From NCBI RefSeq assembly GCF_005771675.1, contig NZ_VAJM01000004.1, positions 62,001 through 126,000 of the forward strand: DNA of 64,000 nt, written 5' to 3'. Of this stretch, positions 8,127 to 20,738 are shown in pieces (the first letter of the stretch is position 1; every line of letters starts with the position of its first letter). The DNA is from Hymenobacter jeollabukensis (GTDB lineage Bacteria > Bacteroidota > Bacteroidia > Cytophagales > Hymenobacteraceae). Under the pieces are notes generated by a model. The model saw only the letters and a program-made list of their open reading frames with translations, was not told where the DNA came from and made no database searches. Made by a program: the position numbers and the translations under genes.

Positions 8127-8258
8127 GCTAGCGGCCCGGCTTGGGCGGCGTCGGCGCGTTTCTGCAGGCAGAAGCGCAGCGCGGCCCGTTGCAATTCGGT
8201 TGGCCCTTTTCTGATGGCCGTGCTGCGCCCCGTCGGGGCGTAGGCGGCGCGCGGATTC

Positions 8259-12770
<4,512 letters not shown>

Positions 12771-12788
12771 GGTGCGGCCCATTGCTCT

Positions 12789-13040
12789 TTTCAATGCGTT
12801 GGAAGGAGCTTCCAACGCATTGGAAGGCGTCTTCAAGACATTGGACGCGCCTTCCAACGCTTCGGAAGGAGCTTCCAACGCTTCGAAGGGCGCTTCCAAC
12901 GCATTGGAAAGCGTCTCCAACGTCTTGGAAGCTCTTTCCAACGCATCGGGTACGCCGTTGGACACGTCCAAGACGCCAACCGACGCGTCGGTTACGCCGT
13001 CAGACGCGTCCAAAAGCATGGCCGACGCTTCGGGGCGTGC
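12789..13040. repeat. Array of about twelve 21-bp palindromic tandem repeats
   Basis: Units start at 12789 and recur every 21 bases through unit 12 at 13020. The best-conserved core is TTCCAA-CGCA-TTGGAA (units 2 and 6 are perfect palindromes). Consecutive arms are 10 and 11 bases apart, so inverted half-sites fall on one face of the DNA helix. Units 9-12 have changed sequence but keep symmetry: unit 10 holds a perfect 16-base palindrome (AACCGACGCGTCGGTT) and unit 11 an 8-base one (GACGCGTC). Because 21 is a multiple of three, several frames read as heptad-like peptides, but base composition is less GC-rich than the flanking genes and no start signal supports translation. The array fills the gap between the pump and adaptor genes. 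Confidence 0.85.
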
Positions 13041-13194
13041 TGCCGGGGGCGCGGCTGAGGCTTCCCGGGCGGCGGGCGGCGCGGCTGAAGGCCCCGGCTC
13101 TGGCCGGAAGCACGGGCTGGCGGCGTCCGACCCGGCTTTTTATTGTTCATACGGGCACTTCGCCCGGTTCCTGTTGTTGCTGACTTCTGCTTCG

Positions 13195-14361
13195 ATGATT
13201 TCCTCCTTCAAATACGTATTGCCGCTGGCCTTGCCCTTGCTGCTCGGCGCATGCCACTCGCAGCCGGCCGAGGCCCCGGCCGCCGCCGAACCCACCGCCG
13301 CCGCCCCCGATGAAGTACGCCTAAGCCCCGACGAGCTGCGCGTGGCGGGCGTGCGCACCGGGCGCGTGAGCTACCAGGCCACCGCCGGCGCCCTGCGCGT
13401 CAACGGCTCCCTGGAGGCGCCGCCGCAGAGCCTGGTGGTGCTCAGCGCCCCGCTGGGCGGCTACATCGAGCGGCTGCCGCTGCTGCCGGGGGCGCACGTA
13501 AGTCGCGGCGAGGCCGTGGCCGTGGTGCGCAACCCCGAGTTCATCCAGGTGCAGCAGGACTACCGGCAGGTGCTCAGCCAGCTCGACTACGCCCGCGCCG
13601 AGCTGGACCGCCAGCGCGAGCTGGTGCGCGAGGAAGTGGCCCCGGCCAAAAACCTGCAGCGCGCCCAGGCCGAGTACCGCAGCCTGCAGGCCCAGCGCGA
13701 CGCCCTGGCGGCCCGCCTGCGCCTGGCCGGCCTGCCCGTGCAGGCCAGCGGCCCGATGCGCAGCACCGCCGAGCTGCGGGCGCCCATCAGCGGCTTCGTG
13801 CGGCACGTGCGCGCCACCACCGGCCAGACGGTCACCTCTACCGACCCGGTGGCCGAGCTGGTCGACCCCACCCACCTGCACGTGGAGCTGACGGTGTTCG
13901 AGAAAGACGCGCCGCGCCTGCAGGTGGGCCAGCGCATCCGCTTCACCCTGGCCTCCGATTCGGCCGGCAAGGAGCACCTGGGCCGCATCACGCTGGTCAG
14001 CCGCTCCGTCGACCCCGAGGCGCGCACCGTGAGCGTGCACGCCCACCCCGACGAGGAAGACAACCCGGCGCTGCTGCCGGGTATGTTCGTGCGGGCCACG
14101 GTGGAAACGGCGGCTTCGGCCGCTCAGGCCGCCGCCCCCACGCTGCCCGAGGCGGCCGTGGTCGACTACGAAGGCAAGAGCTACATCTTCGAGCAATTGG
14201 CCGCTGGCCGCTACCGCCTGGTGGAAGTGCGCCGGGCCGGCGCCGTGGAAAACGGCGCGGTGCCGCTGGTACTGCCCGCCCGCATCAAGGCCGAAACCCT
14301 GGTGGCAACGACCGGGGCGTACAGCCTGCTTGGCAAGCTGAAAAACACGCTGGACGAGTAA
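13195..14361 (+). CDS. Efflux RND periplasmic adaptor (membrane fusion protein, CusB/CzcB type)
   Basis: A 388-residue lipoprotein adaptor. The start at 13195 gives MISSFKYVLPLALPLLLGAC, a clear lipobox. The frame is open back to 12772 through the repeat array, but that extension is repetitive and lacks a start context. Domains in order: a lipoyl/barrel-sandwich half (SAPLGGYIERLPLLPGAHVSRGE), a helical hairpin of about 60 residues (QVQQDYRQVLSQLDYARAEL onward), the second lipoyl half (LRAPISGFVRHVRATTGQTV), and beta-barrel and membrane-proximal domains. It should link the inner-membrane pump to the fused outer-membrane channel. It is followed by a terminator lying inside an inverted repeat. 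Confidence 0.9.
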   Translation: MISSFKYVLPLALPLLLGACHSQPAEAPAAAEPTAAAPDEVRLSPDELRVAGVRTGRVSYQATAGALRVNGSLEAPPQSLVVLSAPLGGYIERLPLLPGAHVSRGEAVAVVRNPEFIQVQQDYRQVLSQLDYARAELDRQRELVREEVAPAKNLQRAQAEYRSLQAQRDALAARLRLAGLPVQASGPMRSTAELRAPISGFVRHVRATTGQTVTSTDPVAELVDPTHLHVELTVFEKDAPRLQVGQRIRFTLASDSAGKEHLGRITLVSRSVDPEARTVSVHAHPDEEDNPALLPGMFVRATVETAASAAQAAAPTLPEAAVVDYEGKSYIFEQLAAGRYRLVEVRRAGAVENGAVPLVLPARIKAETLVATTGAYSLLGKLKNTLDE

Positions 14362-14391
14362 GCAGAACCACAAGCAACGGCGCGAGTGGCA

Positions 14392-14582
14392 GTCATTGCG
14401 AGGCGTAGCCGAAGCAATCTTTCCTCCAGTAGCACCGCCGAGATAATTCCTGCAATTCAAAAGACAGCTCCGCCCGAAACTACGCAACAATAGGTTCGGG
14501 CGGAGCTATTTTGTGTTTCTGCCAGTTGTGCCGCTTCTGCCGCGAGAGGAAGGATTGCTTCGTCCTTCGTCCTCGCAATGAC
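14392..14582. repeat. Intergenic inverted repeat (GTCATTGCGAGG type) enclosing a terminator
   Basis: The left arm starts GTCATTGCGAGG at 14392 and includes GAAGCAATC; the right arm ends CTCGCAATGAC at 14582 and includes GGATTGCTTC. The arms are complementary with small gaps and are about 100 bases apart, with a full terminator hairpin between them. It has the same ends and size class as the repeat at 22956. Confidence 0.65.
14466..14514 (+). terminator. Terminator of the metal-efflux operon
   Basis: A 13-bp stem (AGCTCCGCCCGAA with TTCGGGCGGAGCT) encloses a 16-base loop and is followed by TATTTTGTG. It lies about 105 bases past the adaptor stop codon. Confidence 0.8.
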
Positions 14583-14628
14583 GGCCGGGTGAACCGCGCA
14601 AACCCGGCTCCGGTGCTAAGTTCGGCCC

Positions 14629-15576
14629 ATGAACCCGCTTTCGTCCTCCGCCGAGCCTGCCGAAGCGCCCGCGCCGCTGGTGGGGCGGCTGGCGCCCACG
14701 CCCAGCGGCTACCTGCACCTAGGCAACGCCGTCAACTTCGTGCTGACCTGGCTGCTGGTGCGCCGCAGCGGCGGCCAGCTGCACTTGCGCATCGACGACC
14801 TGGACCGCACCCGTCTGCGCCGCCCGTACCTGGAGAGCATCTTCCGCACCATCGAGTGGCTGGGCCTCGACTACGACCACGGCCCCGCGGGCCCCGACGA
14901 CTTTCTGCGCCACCACTCCCAGCTGCTGCACCTGCCCGACTACAACTGCCTGCTGCGCCGCCTGCGGCTGCGCCCCGGCCTGCTGCACGCCAGCACCCGC
15001 AGCCGCACCCAGGAGGCGGAAGTGCCCGTTGCCCTCGAGCAGCCCGGCGCGGCCTGGCGGGCGGTGGTGCCGGCCGGTACCATCGTGCGCTTCGACGACG
15101 CCTGGCAGGGCCCGGTAGAAATAGCGCTGGACCGCGCCATGCCCGATTTCGTGCTGCGCAAGAAGGACGCGGTGGTGGCCTACCAGCTGGCCAACATTGC
15201 CGACGACCTGCGCCTGGGCACCACGCTCATCGTGCGCGGCCTGGACCTGCTGCCGAGCACGGCCGCCCAGCTTTGGCTGGCCGGCCTGCTGCCAGAAACG
15301 GCCGCTTTCAATGCCCGGCGCATCCGTTTTCTGCATCACCCGCTGATGCCCGGCCCCGACGGCCGCAAACTCAGCAAGTCGCAGCAACAGCCGCTGGACC
15401 GGGGCGTGCTGGCCGCCGCCGCCGGGCCGCAGGCAGTGTACGCCGCCGTGGCCGCGCTGCTGCAGCTGCCCGCCGCGGCTGGGGCTTCGTTGACGGATTT
15501 GCAGGCGGCGCTGCCCGATTCGCCGGTGCTGCGGCGGGGCCAGGCAATAGGGGCAGCAGCTGAAAACCTGGGCTAA
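14629..15576 (+). CDS. GluQ-like glutamyl-tRNA synthetase paralogue lacking zinc cysteines
   Basis: A 315-residue class I synthetase catalytic core without anticodon-binding domain, the size of glutamyl-queuosine tRNA(Asp) synthetase. The HIGH-type motif is PSGYLHLGN (residues 26-34) and the KMSKS-type motif is GRKLSKS (near residue 244). IDDLDRTRLRRPYLESI matches the glutamate-binding region. The zinc knuckle that in GluQ has the form CxC near residue 120 reads LLHASTRSRTQ here, so the ligands are lost. It probably acts on tRNA(Asp) queuosine or has a derived role; a truncated GluRS is the alternative. It is transcribed alone. Confidence 0.75.
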   Translation: MNPLSSSAEPAEAPAPLVGRLAPTPSGYLHLGNAVNFVLTWLLVRRSGGQLHLRIDDLDRTRLRRPYLESIFRTIEWLGLDYDHGPAGPDDFLRHHSQLLHLPDYNCLLRRLRLRPGLLHASTRSRTQEAEVPVALEQPGAAWRAVVPAGTIVRFDDAWQGPVEIALDRAMPDFVLRKKDAVVAYQLANIADDLRLGTTLIVRGLDLLPSTAAQLWLAGLLPETAAFNARRIRFLHHPLMPGPDGRKLSKSQQQPLDRGVLAAAAGPQAVYAAVAALLQLPAAAGASLTDLQAALPDSPVLRRGQAIGAAAENLG

Positions 15577-15587
15577 CGCTTTACAGA

Positions 15588-15674
15588 ACGTCCTGCTGAG
15601 CCCCGCGAAGCATTTTTGCCGAACAACGAAGCGGTAGAGATGCTTCGACAAGCGGACGCCAGATGAGCATGACG
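15588..15674. repeat. Degenerate intergenic inverted repeat, GCTGAGC/GAAGCAT type
   Basis: Left arm AACGTCCTGCTGAGC with GCGAAGCAT; right arm ATGCTTCG with GAGCATGACGT. The central GAAGCGGTAGAGATGCTTCG equals the inner part of the perfect element at 57524. It separates the convergent GluQ-like gene and the lipoprotein gene. Confidence 0.6.
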
Positions 15675-15715
15675 TGCTGATGGGATGCTTCCTCTACGCT
15701 TTGGCCCCGTTCCGC

Positions 15716-16381
15716 TCAGGCGCTGCACGGCACGCGCAGATCCAGCAGCACGAGCCGCCACCTGCCGGCCAGGCGGGCCCAGTAGAAGCGGTAGCCGGTA
15801 TCGGTCTGGAGCACGGCGTAGCGGCTGGCGGCCACGGCGGCCCGGCCCTGCGCGGCCGTGCCGCCGCGCAGGGTGGCGTGGTCCCAGATGCTGCTCAGGG
15901 CTGCGGCGCGGGCGGGGCCGAGCAGGCAGCCGGTGCGCGCGAAGCCGGCTTCGTTGCCGGGCGGCCCGTCGCAGGTAGCCGTGGGCAGCGCGTCGACGGC
16001 GGTGGGGCGCAGGCAGGGCATCAGCTCGGCGGCCAGGGTGAAGAACGAGGGCTGGGGCTGGCTGCGGCGCAGCCGGCGCACGTCCGATACGCGGGTGAGC
16101 AGGGGCAGGGCGCCGGGCTGCTCTAGCACCCAAAGGCCGTGGGCGGGGCTGATGAAGCCGTTGACGGCAGCCGTGTCGGCGCGGCGCACGGCGTCGGCCC
16201 AGCGCAGAAAGGCCCCGGTCACGCTGGTATCGGCCTGCATGGCCCGGGCGGCGGGCAGCGGCTTTTCCTTGATGACTTCGCGCGGCGCATCCAGGTCAGC
16301 CGGCGACCGGTTGGCCTGGTCGCGGGCGTGGCAGGCGCCGAGTAGCGGCAGCAAGAGCCAGAAAGCAGCGCGGCGCTTCAT
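15716..16381 (-). CDS. Hypothetical lipoprotein
   Basis: A 221-residue lipoprotein of unknown function. MKRRAAFWLLLPLLGAC gives a lipobox with Cys17. The body (residues 40-215) has a DUF4440/NTF2-like feel (TGAFLRWADAVRRADTAAVNGFI near the start and GYRFYWARLAGRWRLVLLDL at the end), but I cannot assign the fold with certainty. Its ATG overlaps the stop of the endonuclease V gene by four bases (ATGA), so the two are co-translated. The longer frame reaching 17113 is an accidental extension across that gene. Confidence 0.65.
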   Translation of the reverse strand: MKRRAAFWLLLPLLGACHARDQANRSPADLDAPREVIKEKPLPAARAMQADTSVTGAFLRWADAVRRADTAAVNGFISPAHGLWVLEQPGALPLLTRVSDVRRLRRSQPQPSFFTLAAELMPCLRPTAVDALPTATCDGPPGNEAGFARTGCLLGPARAAALSSIWDHATLRGGTAAQGRAAVAASRYAVLQTDTGYRFYWARLAGRWRLVLLDLRVPCSA

Positions 16382-17067
16382 CGGATTTCTTTCTTGAACT
16401 GCTCGGCCCAGTGGTCGGCCAGGCGGGTGGGCTCGGGCAGCTTGTAGCCGCGGGTGCAGCGCCAGGCCAGCTCGGTGGCCGTGGCCTGATCCAGCCGGTG
16501 GCCGGGGCTGACGAACACCGGCTTCACGCGGTCCTTGGTGCGCAGCACTTCCCCGATCAGCTCGCCGGTTTTCTTGTCGGTGAGCGGGGTGCGGCTGCCG
16601 GCCGGGGCGGCGGGCTCGGGGTGCTGGCCGGTGAGCACCTGCTTGGCCACGCCCAGGCTGGGCATGTCGAGCAGTATGCCGATGTGGGCCGCAATGCCCA
16701 TGCGGCGCGGGTGGGCGTAGCCGTGGCCGTCCACCATCAGCACGTCGGGCCGGTGCTGCAGCTTCTCGTAAGCTAGCAGCAGGTTGGGCGCCTCGCGGAA
16801 GGAGAGGAAGCCCGGCACGTAGGGCATATCGACGGGGCCGTAGTTGTACACCTTTTCCACCAGCTGCAGCTCCGGAAACGTGAGCACCACGATGACGGAC
16901 AGAATCGTGTCTTCGGTGGGAAACGAGGAATCGAGGCCGGCAATGAGCCTGGGCGGCGCGGCCAGCGGCTCCAGGCGCTGCTGCTGGCGCATAGCGTTCT
17001 GCTGATCGGTGAGGGTGCGGACGAGGGCCGGGTCGGCAGGCGGGTGGTAGGGGCGGTAGTAGGCCAT
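16378..17067 (-). CDS. nfi: Endonuclease V (deoxyinosine 3' endonuclease)
   Basis: A 229-residue DNA repair nuclease of usual length. The catalytic Asp lies in AGLDSSFP (about residue 45). The conserved wedge/core PYVPGFLSFREAPNLLLAYEKL and the second metal site PDVLMVDGHGYAHPRRMGIA are both intact, followed by GVAKQVLTG and LISPGH-like FVSPGHRLD. The enzyme nicks DNA one base 3' of deoxyinosine. It starts an operon with a downstream lipoprotein gene that it overlaps. Confidence 0.95.
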   Translation of the reverse strand: MAYYRPYHPPADPALVRTLTDQQNAMRQQQRLEPLAAPPRLIAGLDSSFPTEDTILSVIVVLTFPELQLVEKVYNYGPVDMPYVPGFLSFREAPNLLLAYEKLQHRPDVLMVDGHGYAHPRRMGIAAHIGILLDMPSLGVAKQVLTGQHPEPAAPAGSRTPLTDKKTGELIGEVLRTKDRVKPVFVSPGHRLDQATATELAWRCTRGYKLPEPTRLADHWAEQFKKEIR

Positions 17068-17155
17068 CGGGCGGGGCAGGTGGGAGGGATGCCCCGCTAT
17101 ACGCAGCGAGCAAATGGCGCGGTTATTCTCGGCCGGATGATACCAGCTCCGTAGC

Positions 17156-17527
17156 CTAAGCTGGGTAATCGGTGTTTGCCAGTGGACGGAGCTGCTGCAA
17201 ATCGGAGAGCCAGCGGCGGACCACGTGAATTAGGGCCGCTTCGTCCTTGAGGTTGTAATAGATTTCGCGCCGAACGTAGAACAGGTCATAATCAAAGCCG
17301 TGCTGGTCTTCGTCATAATCGGCCCGCAGCTCCAGGTACTCTACTTCGTAACCCCACACGGTTTCGTGCGGCGGATTCACTCGGGCATCAACGGCCTTGC
17401 GTGCTATTACCTTCAGCCACGCCTGATTGTCCGGATTGTCGCCCGTCGGTAATACCCGGCAGCCGACTGCGCCATTAGCAGTGCGGCCGTAGTGCAGTTG
17501 GGCCAGAATCGAAGCAGGAATTGCCAT
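17156..17527 (-). CDS. Hypothetical protein
   Basis: A 123-residue soluble protein, not recognised. The start at 17527 (MAIPASILAQLHYGRT) is preferred over an upstream start that adds a Cys-rich stretch reading through the preceding gap. It is acidic in the middle (ELRADYDEDQHGFDYDLFYVR) and ends with a helical segment (IHVVRRWLSDLQQLRPL). No membrane segment or catalytic motif is visible. It lies alone between endonuclease V and a serine hydrolase, all on the minus strand. Confidence 0.55.
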   Translation of the reverse strand: MAIPASILAQLHYGRTANGAVGCRVLPTGDNPDNQAWLKVIARKAVDARVNPPHETVWGYEVEYLELRADYDEDQHGFDYDLFYVRREIYYNLKDEAALIHVVRRWLSDLQQLRPLANTDYPA

Positions 17528-17569
17528 TGCTGGAATAAGCTGGGGTAAGCAACCGGCACAACATAGCAC

Positions 17570-17605
17570 GGGCCGGCTACTTATGCAGCAGCCGGCCCGG
17601 GTCTT
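17570..17605 (-). terminator. Hairpin between the serine hydrolase and the hypothetical gene
   Basis: A 9-bp perfect stem GGGCCGGCT/AGCCGGCCC (17570-17578 with 17590-17598) lies about 30 bases past the serine hydrolase stop. The T-tract on the minus strand is poor, so termination is uncertain. Confidence 0.45.
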
Positions 17606-17628
17606 TATCCCAAATTCAACCGGAATAA

Positions 17629-19200
17629 TCAGCCCCGCACGAACACGTATGGGTCCTGCTCGATGCCATCAGACACGCGCAGCTCCACCGATTTTACCTG
17701 CCCGCTTTCCACCGTGAAGGTGGCCGGGAAGATGCCGTAGGCGGTGGTGGAATAGGCCGTGCGGAACTGCTGCCCGTCCATATAGCTGAGCGTGGCCGTC
17801 ATATTGGGGTGGTGGCTGAAATGCACCACGAGCTGCTTGCCCTGCGCCTCGATGGTAATGGGGCCGTAGAGCGGGTGGGTGTACTGGCCGGCGTAGGCCT
17901 TGAGCGGCAGCTCGGGCTTGTTCTTTTTGGCCACGCGGGCGTCCAGCTTTTTGATGTCGGCCAGGGCTTCGGCGTTGCCGGGGGCCGCGCGGTTCCACAG
18001 CTGCCGGCTGCGGTCCTGGTAGGGCATGCCCAGGTAGGCGTCGAGCAGCTGGTAGCGCAGGGCCTCGAAGAAGCTCTGGTTGTCCTGATTGGTGAGCACG
18101 GCAATGCCCAGGCCCTCCTCGGGCACGAAGCAAGTGTTGCTGACGAAGCCATCGGCGCCGCCGGTGTGCCAGAACACCTGCCGGCCGTTGTAGTCATCGG
18201 CAAACACGCCCAGGCCGTAGGTGCGGAAGTGCTCCGGAATCAGGGCCGACTTGCGCGCGGACAGGGCCGTGTTCACGTCGCGGGTGCGGCGCAGGGTGGC
18301 CCAGGGTAGCACCCGCTGGCCCTGCACCTTGCCGCTGTCGAGCTGAAACTGCAGCCACTTGCCCAGGTCATTCACGGAGGATACCATGCTGGCGGCGGGC
18401 CCGAAGTTGTCGAGCTGGTCGTAGGGCAGCAGGGTGAGCGGGCCGGTGGCGGTGGTGTAGGGCCGGGCCAGGTTGGGGCGCTGGGCCACGCCGGTCGTGA
18501 GCATGCTGGTGTTCGTCATGCCCAGGGGCTTGAGCAGGGTCTGCTCCACGTAGGCTTCCCAGGAGGTGCCGCCCGTCACGGCCGGAATGACCTGCCCGGC
18601 CGCGAGGAAGCCGGCGTTGCAGTAGCCGTAATCCTGGCGGAAGGGGTACACCGGCTTGAGCAGGCGCACCCGCTGCAGGATTTCCTCCCGCGTGAGCGTC
18701 GACGACCAGAAGGTGAAGTCGCCCTGGAAGGTCTTGGTGCCCAGGTGGTGGCCCAGCAGGTCGCGCACGGTCACCAGCTGGGTGCTGACGGGGTCGTAGA
18801 GCCGGAAATCGGGCAGATATTTGGTGGCCGGGTCGTTGAGGGATAATTTCTTTTCCTGCTCCAGCTGGGCCAGGGCCGTGCCCGTGAACAGCTTGGTGTT
18901 CGAGGCAATGTAGAACAGCGTGTTGGCGTCGACGCGCTCCTGCGGGCGGCTCACGTCGCGCACCCCGTAGCCCTTGCTCACGACCACCTGCCCGTCTTTC
19001 ACCACCACCACCGCCAGGCCCGGAATCTGCCACAGCTTCATGCCGCGCTGCACGTACTGGTCGAGGCTGTCGGCAACGAAGCGGGTGGCGGCGGGGCGGG
19101 CGGGAGCGGTTTGGGCCGCGGCGGGGGCGGCCAGCAGCGTGCTGCCGAGGGCGGCGCTGCACAACATGCCGAGCAGGCGGCAGGGAAGGAAACGATACAT
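17629..19200 (-). CDS. Exported serine hydrolase, beta-lactamase class C family
   Basis: A 523-residue exported enzyme. The start at 19200 gives the signal peptide MYRFLPCRLLGMLCSAALGS with cleavage after AAAQ. The SxxK motif is Ser100-Asn-Thr-Lys103, and the Tyr motif is GYCNAGF near residue 200. A third conserved block is HTGGADGFVS. The C-terminal about 100 residues (AYAGQYTHPLYGPITIEAQ) resemble the DUF3471 beta domain common in this family. It is probably periplasmic and acts on an ester, amide or D-peptide; no AmpC-type resistance role can be claimed. It has no T9SS domain, unlike the homologue at 5207. Confidence 0.88.
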   Translation of the reverse strand: MYRFLPCRLLGMLCSAALGSTLLAAPAAAQTAPARPAATRFVADSLDQYVQRGMKLWQIPGLAVVVVKDGQVVVSKGYGVRDVSRPQERVDANTLFYIASNTKLFTGTALAQLEQEKKLSLNDPATKYLPDFRLYDPVSTQLVTVRDLLGHHLGTKTFQGDFTFWSSTLTREEILQRVRLLKPVYPFRQDYGYCNAGFLAAGQVIPAVTGGTSWEAYVEQTLLKPLGMTNTSMLTTGVAQRPNLARPYTTATGPLTLLPYDQLDNFGPAASMVSSVNDLGKWLQFQLDSGKVQGQRVLPWATLRRTRDVNTALSARKSALIPEHFRTYGLGVFADDYNGRQVFWHTGGADGFVSNTCFVPEEGLGIAVLTNQDNQSFFEALRYQLLDAYLGMPYQDRSRQLWNRAAPGNAEALADIKKLDARVAKKNKPELPLKAYAGQYTHPLYGPITIEAQGKQLVVHFSHHPNMTATLSYMDGQQFRTAYSTTAYGIFPATFTVESGQVKSVELRVSDGIEQDPYVFVRG

Positions 19201-19393
19201 CAACGAATCAAGCCAAAAAATGGAAAGACGCAAAGGACGCAAGTTCGCGCCAAGCGTTGCGGCGGGCGCCGCTGCTCCTGCCGGCCGCCTTCATGCAACG
19301 CTTACCCGCGCCGGCCTACTTTGTCCGCAGCCAACGCCAATGCCCGCATTTACGTAGGTTCACAGCCGCGCCTCTGTTCCTCCGCATCCCGTT

Positions 19394-20038
19394 ATGCTCC
19401 CCTCCCTTGCTCCCCGGCCCGTTCGGCTGGAGCTTCCCCACGCCACCCTGCTCGGCGACTTGGTCGTGCCGCCCCGCGCCGCTGGCATCGTGGTGTTTTC
19501 GCACGGCAGCGGTAGCTCGCGCATCAGCCCGCGCAATGCCCATGTGGCCAAGGTGTTGCAGCAGGCCGGTTTCGGTACCCTGCTGTTCGATCTGCTGACG
19601 GAGGAGGAAGACCGCGCCTTCGAGGCCCGCTTCGACATCGACCTGCTCACGCGCCGGCTGCTGGGGGCGGCCAGCTGGCTGCGCCGCGAGCAGCGCCTGC
19701 ACGATTTGCGCCTGGGCTTTTTCGGGGCCAGCACCGGCGCCGCCGCCGCCTTCAACGCCGCCGCCGAGCTGGGCCACCGCGTCGGGGCCGTGATTTCGCG
19801 CGGGGGCCGCCCCGACCTCGCCCTGCCCGCCCTGGGCCGGGTGCAGGCGTCCACTTTGCTCATCGTGGGCGGGCAGGACTGGCCGGTGCTCGGGGCCAAC
19901 GAGCGGGCCCTGGCCGATTTGCCCGGCCCCAAGCAGCTGCACGTGGTGCCCGGCGCCAGCCACCTTTTCGAAGAGCCCGGCACCCTCGACGAAGTCGCCC
20001 ATCTGACCGTGGACTGGTGCCGGCAGCACCTGAGCTGA
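19394..20038 (+). CDS. Alpha/beta hydrolase, dienelactone-hydrolase-like
   Basis: A 214-residue cytoplasmic hydrolase without signal peptide. The nucleophile motif is GASTGAAAA (Ser near residue 116), the acid is likely Asp in IVGGQDWPV (near 160) and the base is His in PGASHLFEEPG (near 193). Small family members of this type often sit next to phosphoribosyltransferase genes, which is not the case here. Substrate unknown. The upstream region (19201-19393) shows only a weak TACTTTG box at about 19316. Confidence 0.8.
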   Translation: MLPSLAPRPVRLELPHATLLGDLVVPPRAAGIVVFSHGSGSSRISPRNAHVAKVLQQAGFGTLLFDLLTEEEDRAFEARFDIDLLTRRLLGAASWLRREQRLHDLRLGFFGASTGAAAAFNAAAELGHRVGAVISRGGRPDLALPALGRVQASTLLIVGGQDWPVLGANERALADLPGPKQLHVVPGASHLFEEPGTLDEVAHLTVDWCRQHLS

Positions 20039-20162
20039 CGATTCAGCGCGGACCGGTCCGAGAGGCGCCGGGGAGCCGCTGCGTCGGTAAACCAACCCCA
20101 GGCGCCGCCGGGCCGTTTGCTGCGGTAGCACCGGCTGCCTCAACCCGTCGGCGCGCTACCCT

Positions 20163-20738
20163 ATGTCTAAACCAGTGCAAGACGCCGATACCGGGGCCGG
20201 GCCCTTCACCGTGCGGCGCTACTACATCGATATTGCGCATCCGAAGCTCTCGGCCACCGAGCTGATGAGCCGGATTCAGGCGCACCCCGAAGAATTTTCG
20301 CCCGACCTGCTGGCCGACTTCGAGAAAAAGCGCGGCGAAGCGCATAAGCTGCAGGTCGACGACGAGTACCACATCAAAATCCTGGGGCCCTGGAACGGCT
20401 CGGTGCGCGTGACCAAGGTAGGGCGGCAGGAGTTCGAGCTGTGCACCCTGGAAGGCCACCCCGAAGCGGGCACCATCCGGTTTTCGGTGCGCCAGCTGCC
20501 CGGGCAGGCCGCGGCGCTGCGCTTTGAAATCCGCTCCCGGGCCCGCTCCCGCGACGGGCTGGTGGCCTTCGCTTACACCACCCTGGGCGTGGGCAAGCGC
20601 GTGCAGGAGCAAACCTGGGTGACCTTCTGCCAGCGCGTGGCCGAGGCCAGCGGCGGCCAGCCGCTGGACGCCGTGCAGGTGGATACCACCGAGGAAGACG
20701 AATCGGGCAAAGAACACGAACACCATGAGCGCAGCTAA
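20163..20738 (+). CDS. DUF1990 family protein, first of a pair
   Basis: A 191-residue protein with no signal peptide. The block YHIKILGPWNGSVRVTKV and CTLEGHPEAGTIRF matches DUF1990-type proteins, as does RSRDGLVAFAYTTLGVGKRV followed by QEQTWVTFCQRVAE. The C-terminus is acidic and His-rich (EEDESGKEHEHHERS). The function of the family is unknown. It overlaps the next gene by 14 bases. Confidence 0.65.
   Translation: MSKPVQDADTGAGPFTVRRYYIDIAHPKLSATELMSRIQAHPEEFSPDLLADFEKKRGEAHKLQVDDEYHIKILGPWNGSVRVTKVGRQEFELCTLEGHPEAGTIRFSVRQLPGQAAALRFEIRSRARSRDGLVAFAYTTLGVGKRVQEQTWVTFCQRVAEASGGQPLDAVQVDTTEEDESGKEHEHHERS

Noticed and set aside
12789-13040. CRISPR-like array
   Set aside because: Units are contiguous, 21 bases long, with no unique spacers and no cas genes nearby.
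12772-13194. Heptad-like peptide (NALEGAS repeats) in frame with the adaptor gene
   Set aside because: Any 21-base repeat reads as heptads in every open frame. The adaptor has its own lipoprotein signal at 13195, and the GTG at 12772 has no start context.
15716-17113. 465-residue frame covering the lipoprotein and endonuclease V genes
   Set aside because: Only its C-terminal half is the real lipoprotein; the rest is an accidental frame across nfi, which is clear in another frame.
17629-19200. Antibiotic-resistance beta-lactamase
   Set aside because: The SxxK and Tyr motifs are shared by esterases and peptidases of this large family; nothing specific to AmpC enzymes is seen. The same applies to the gene at 5207.
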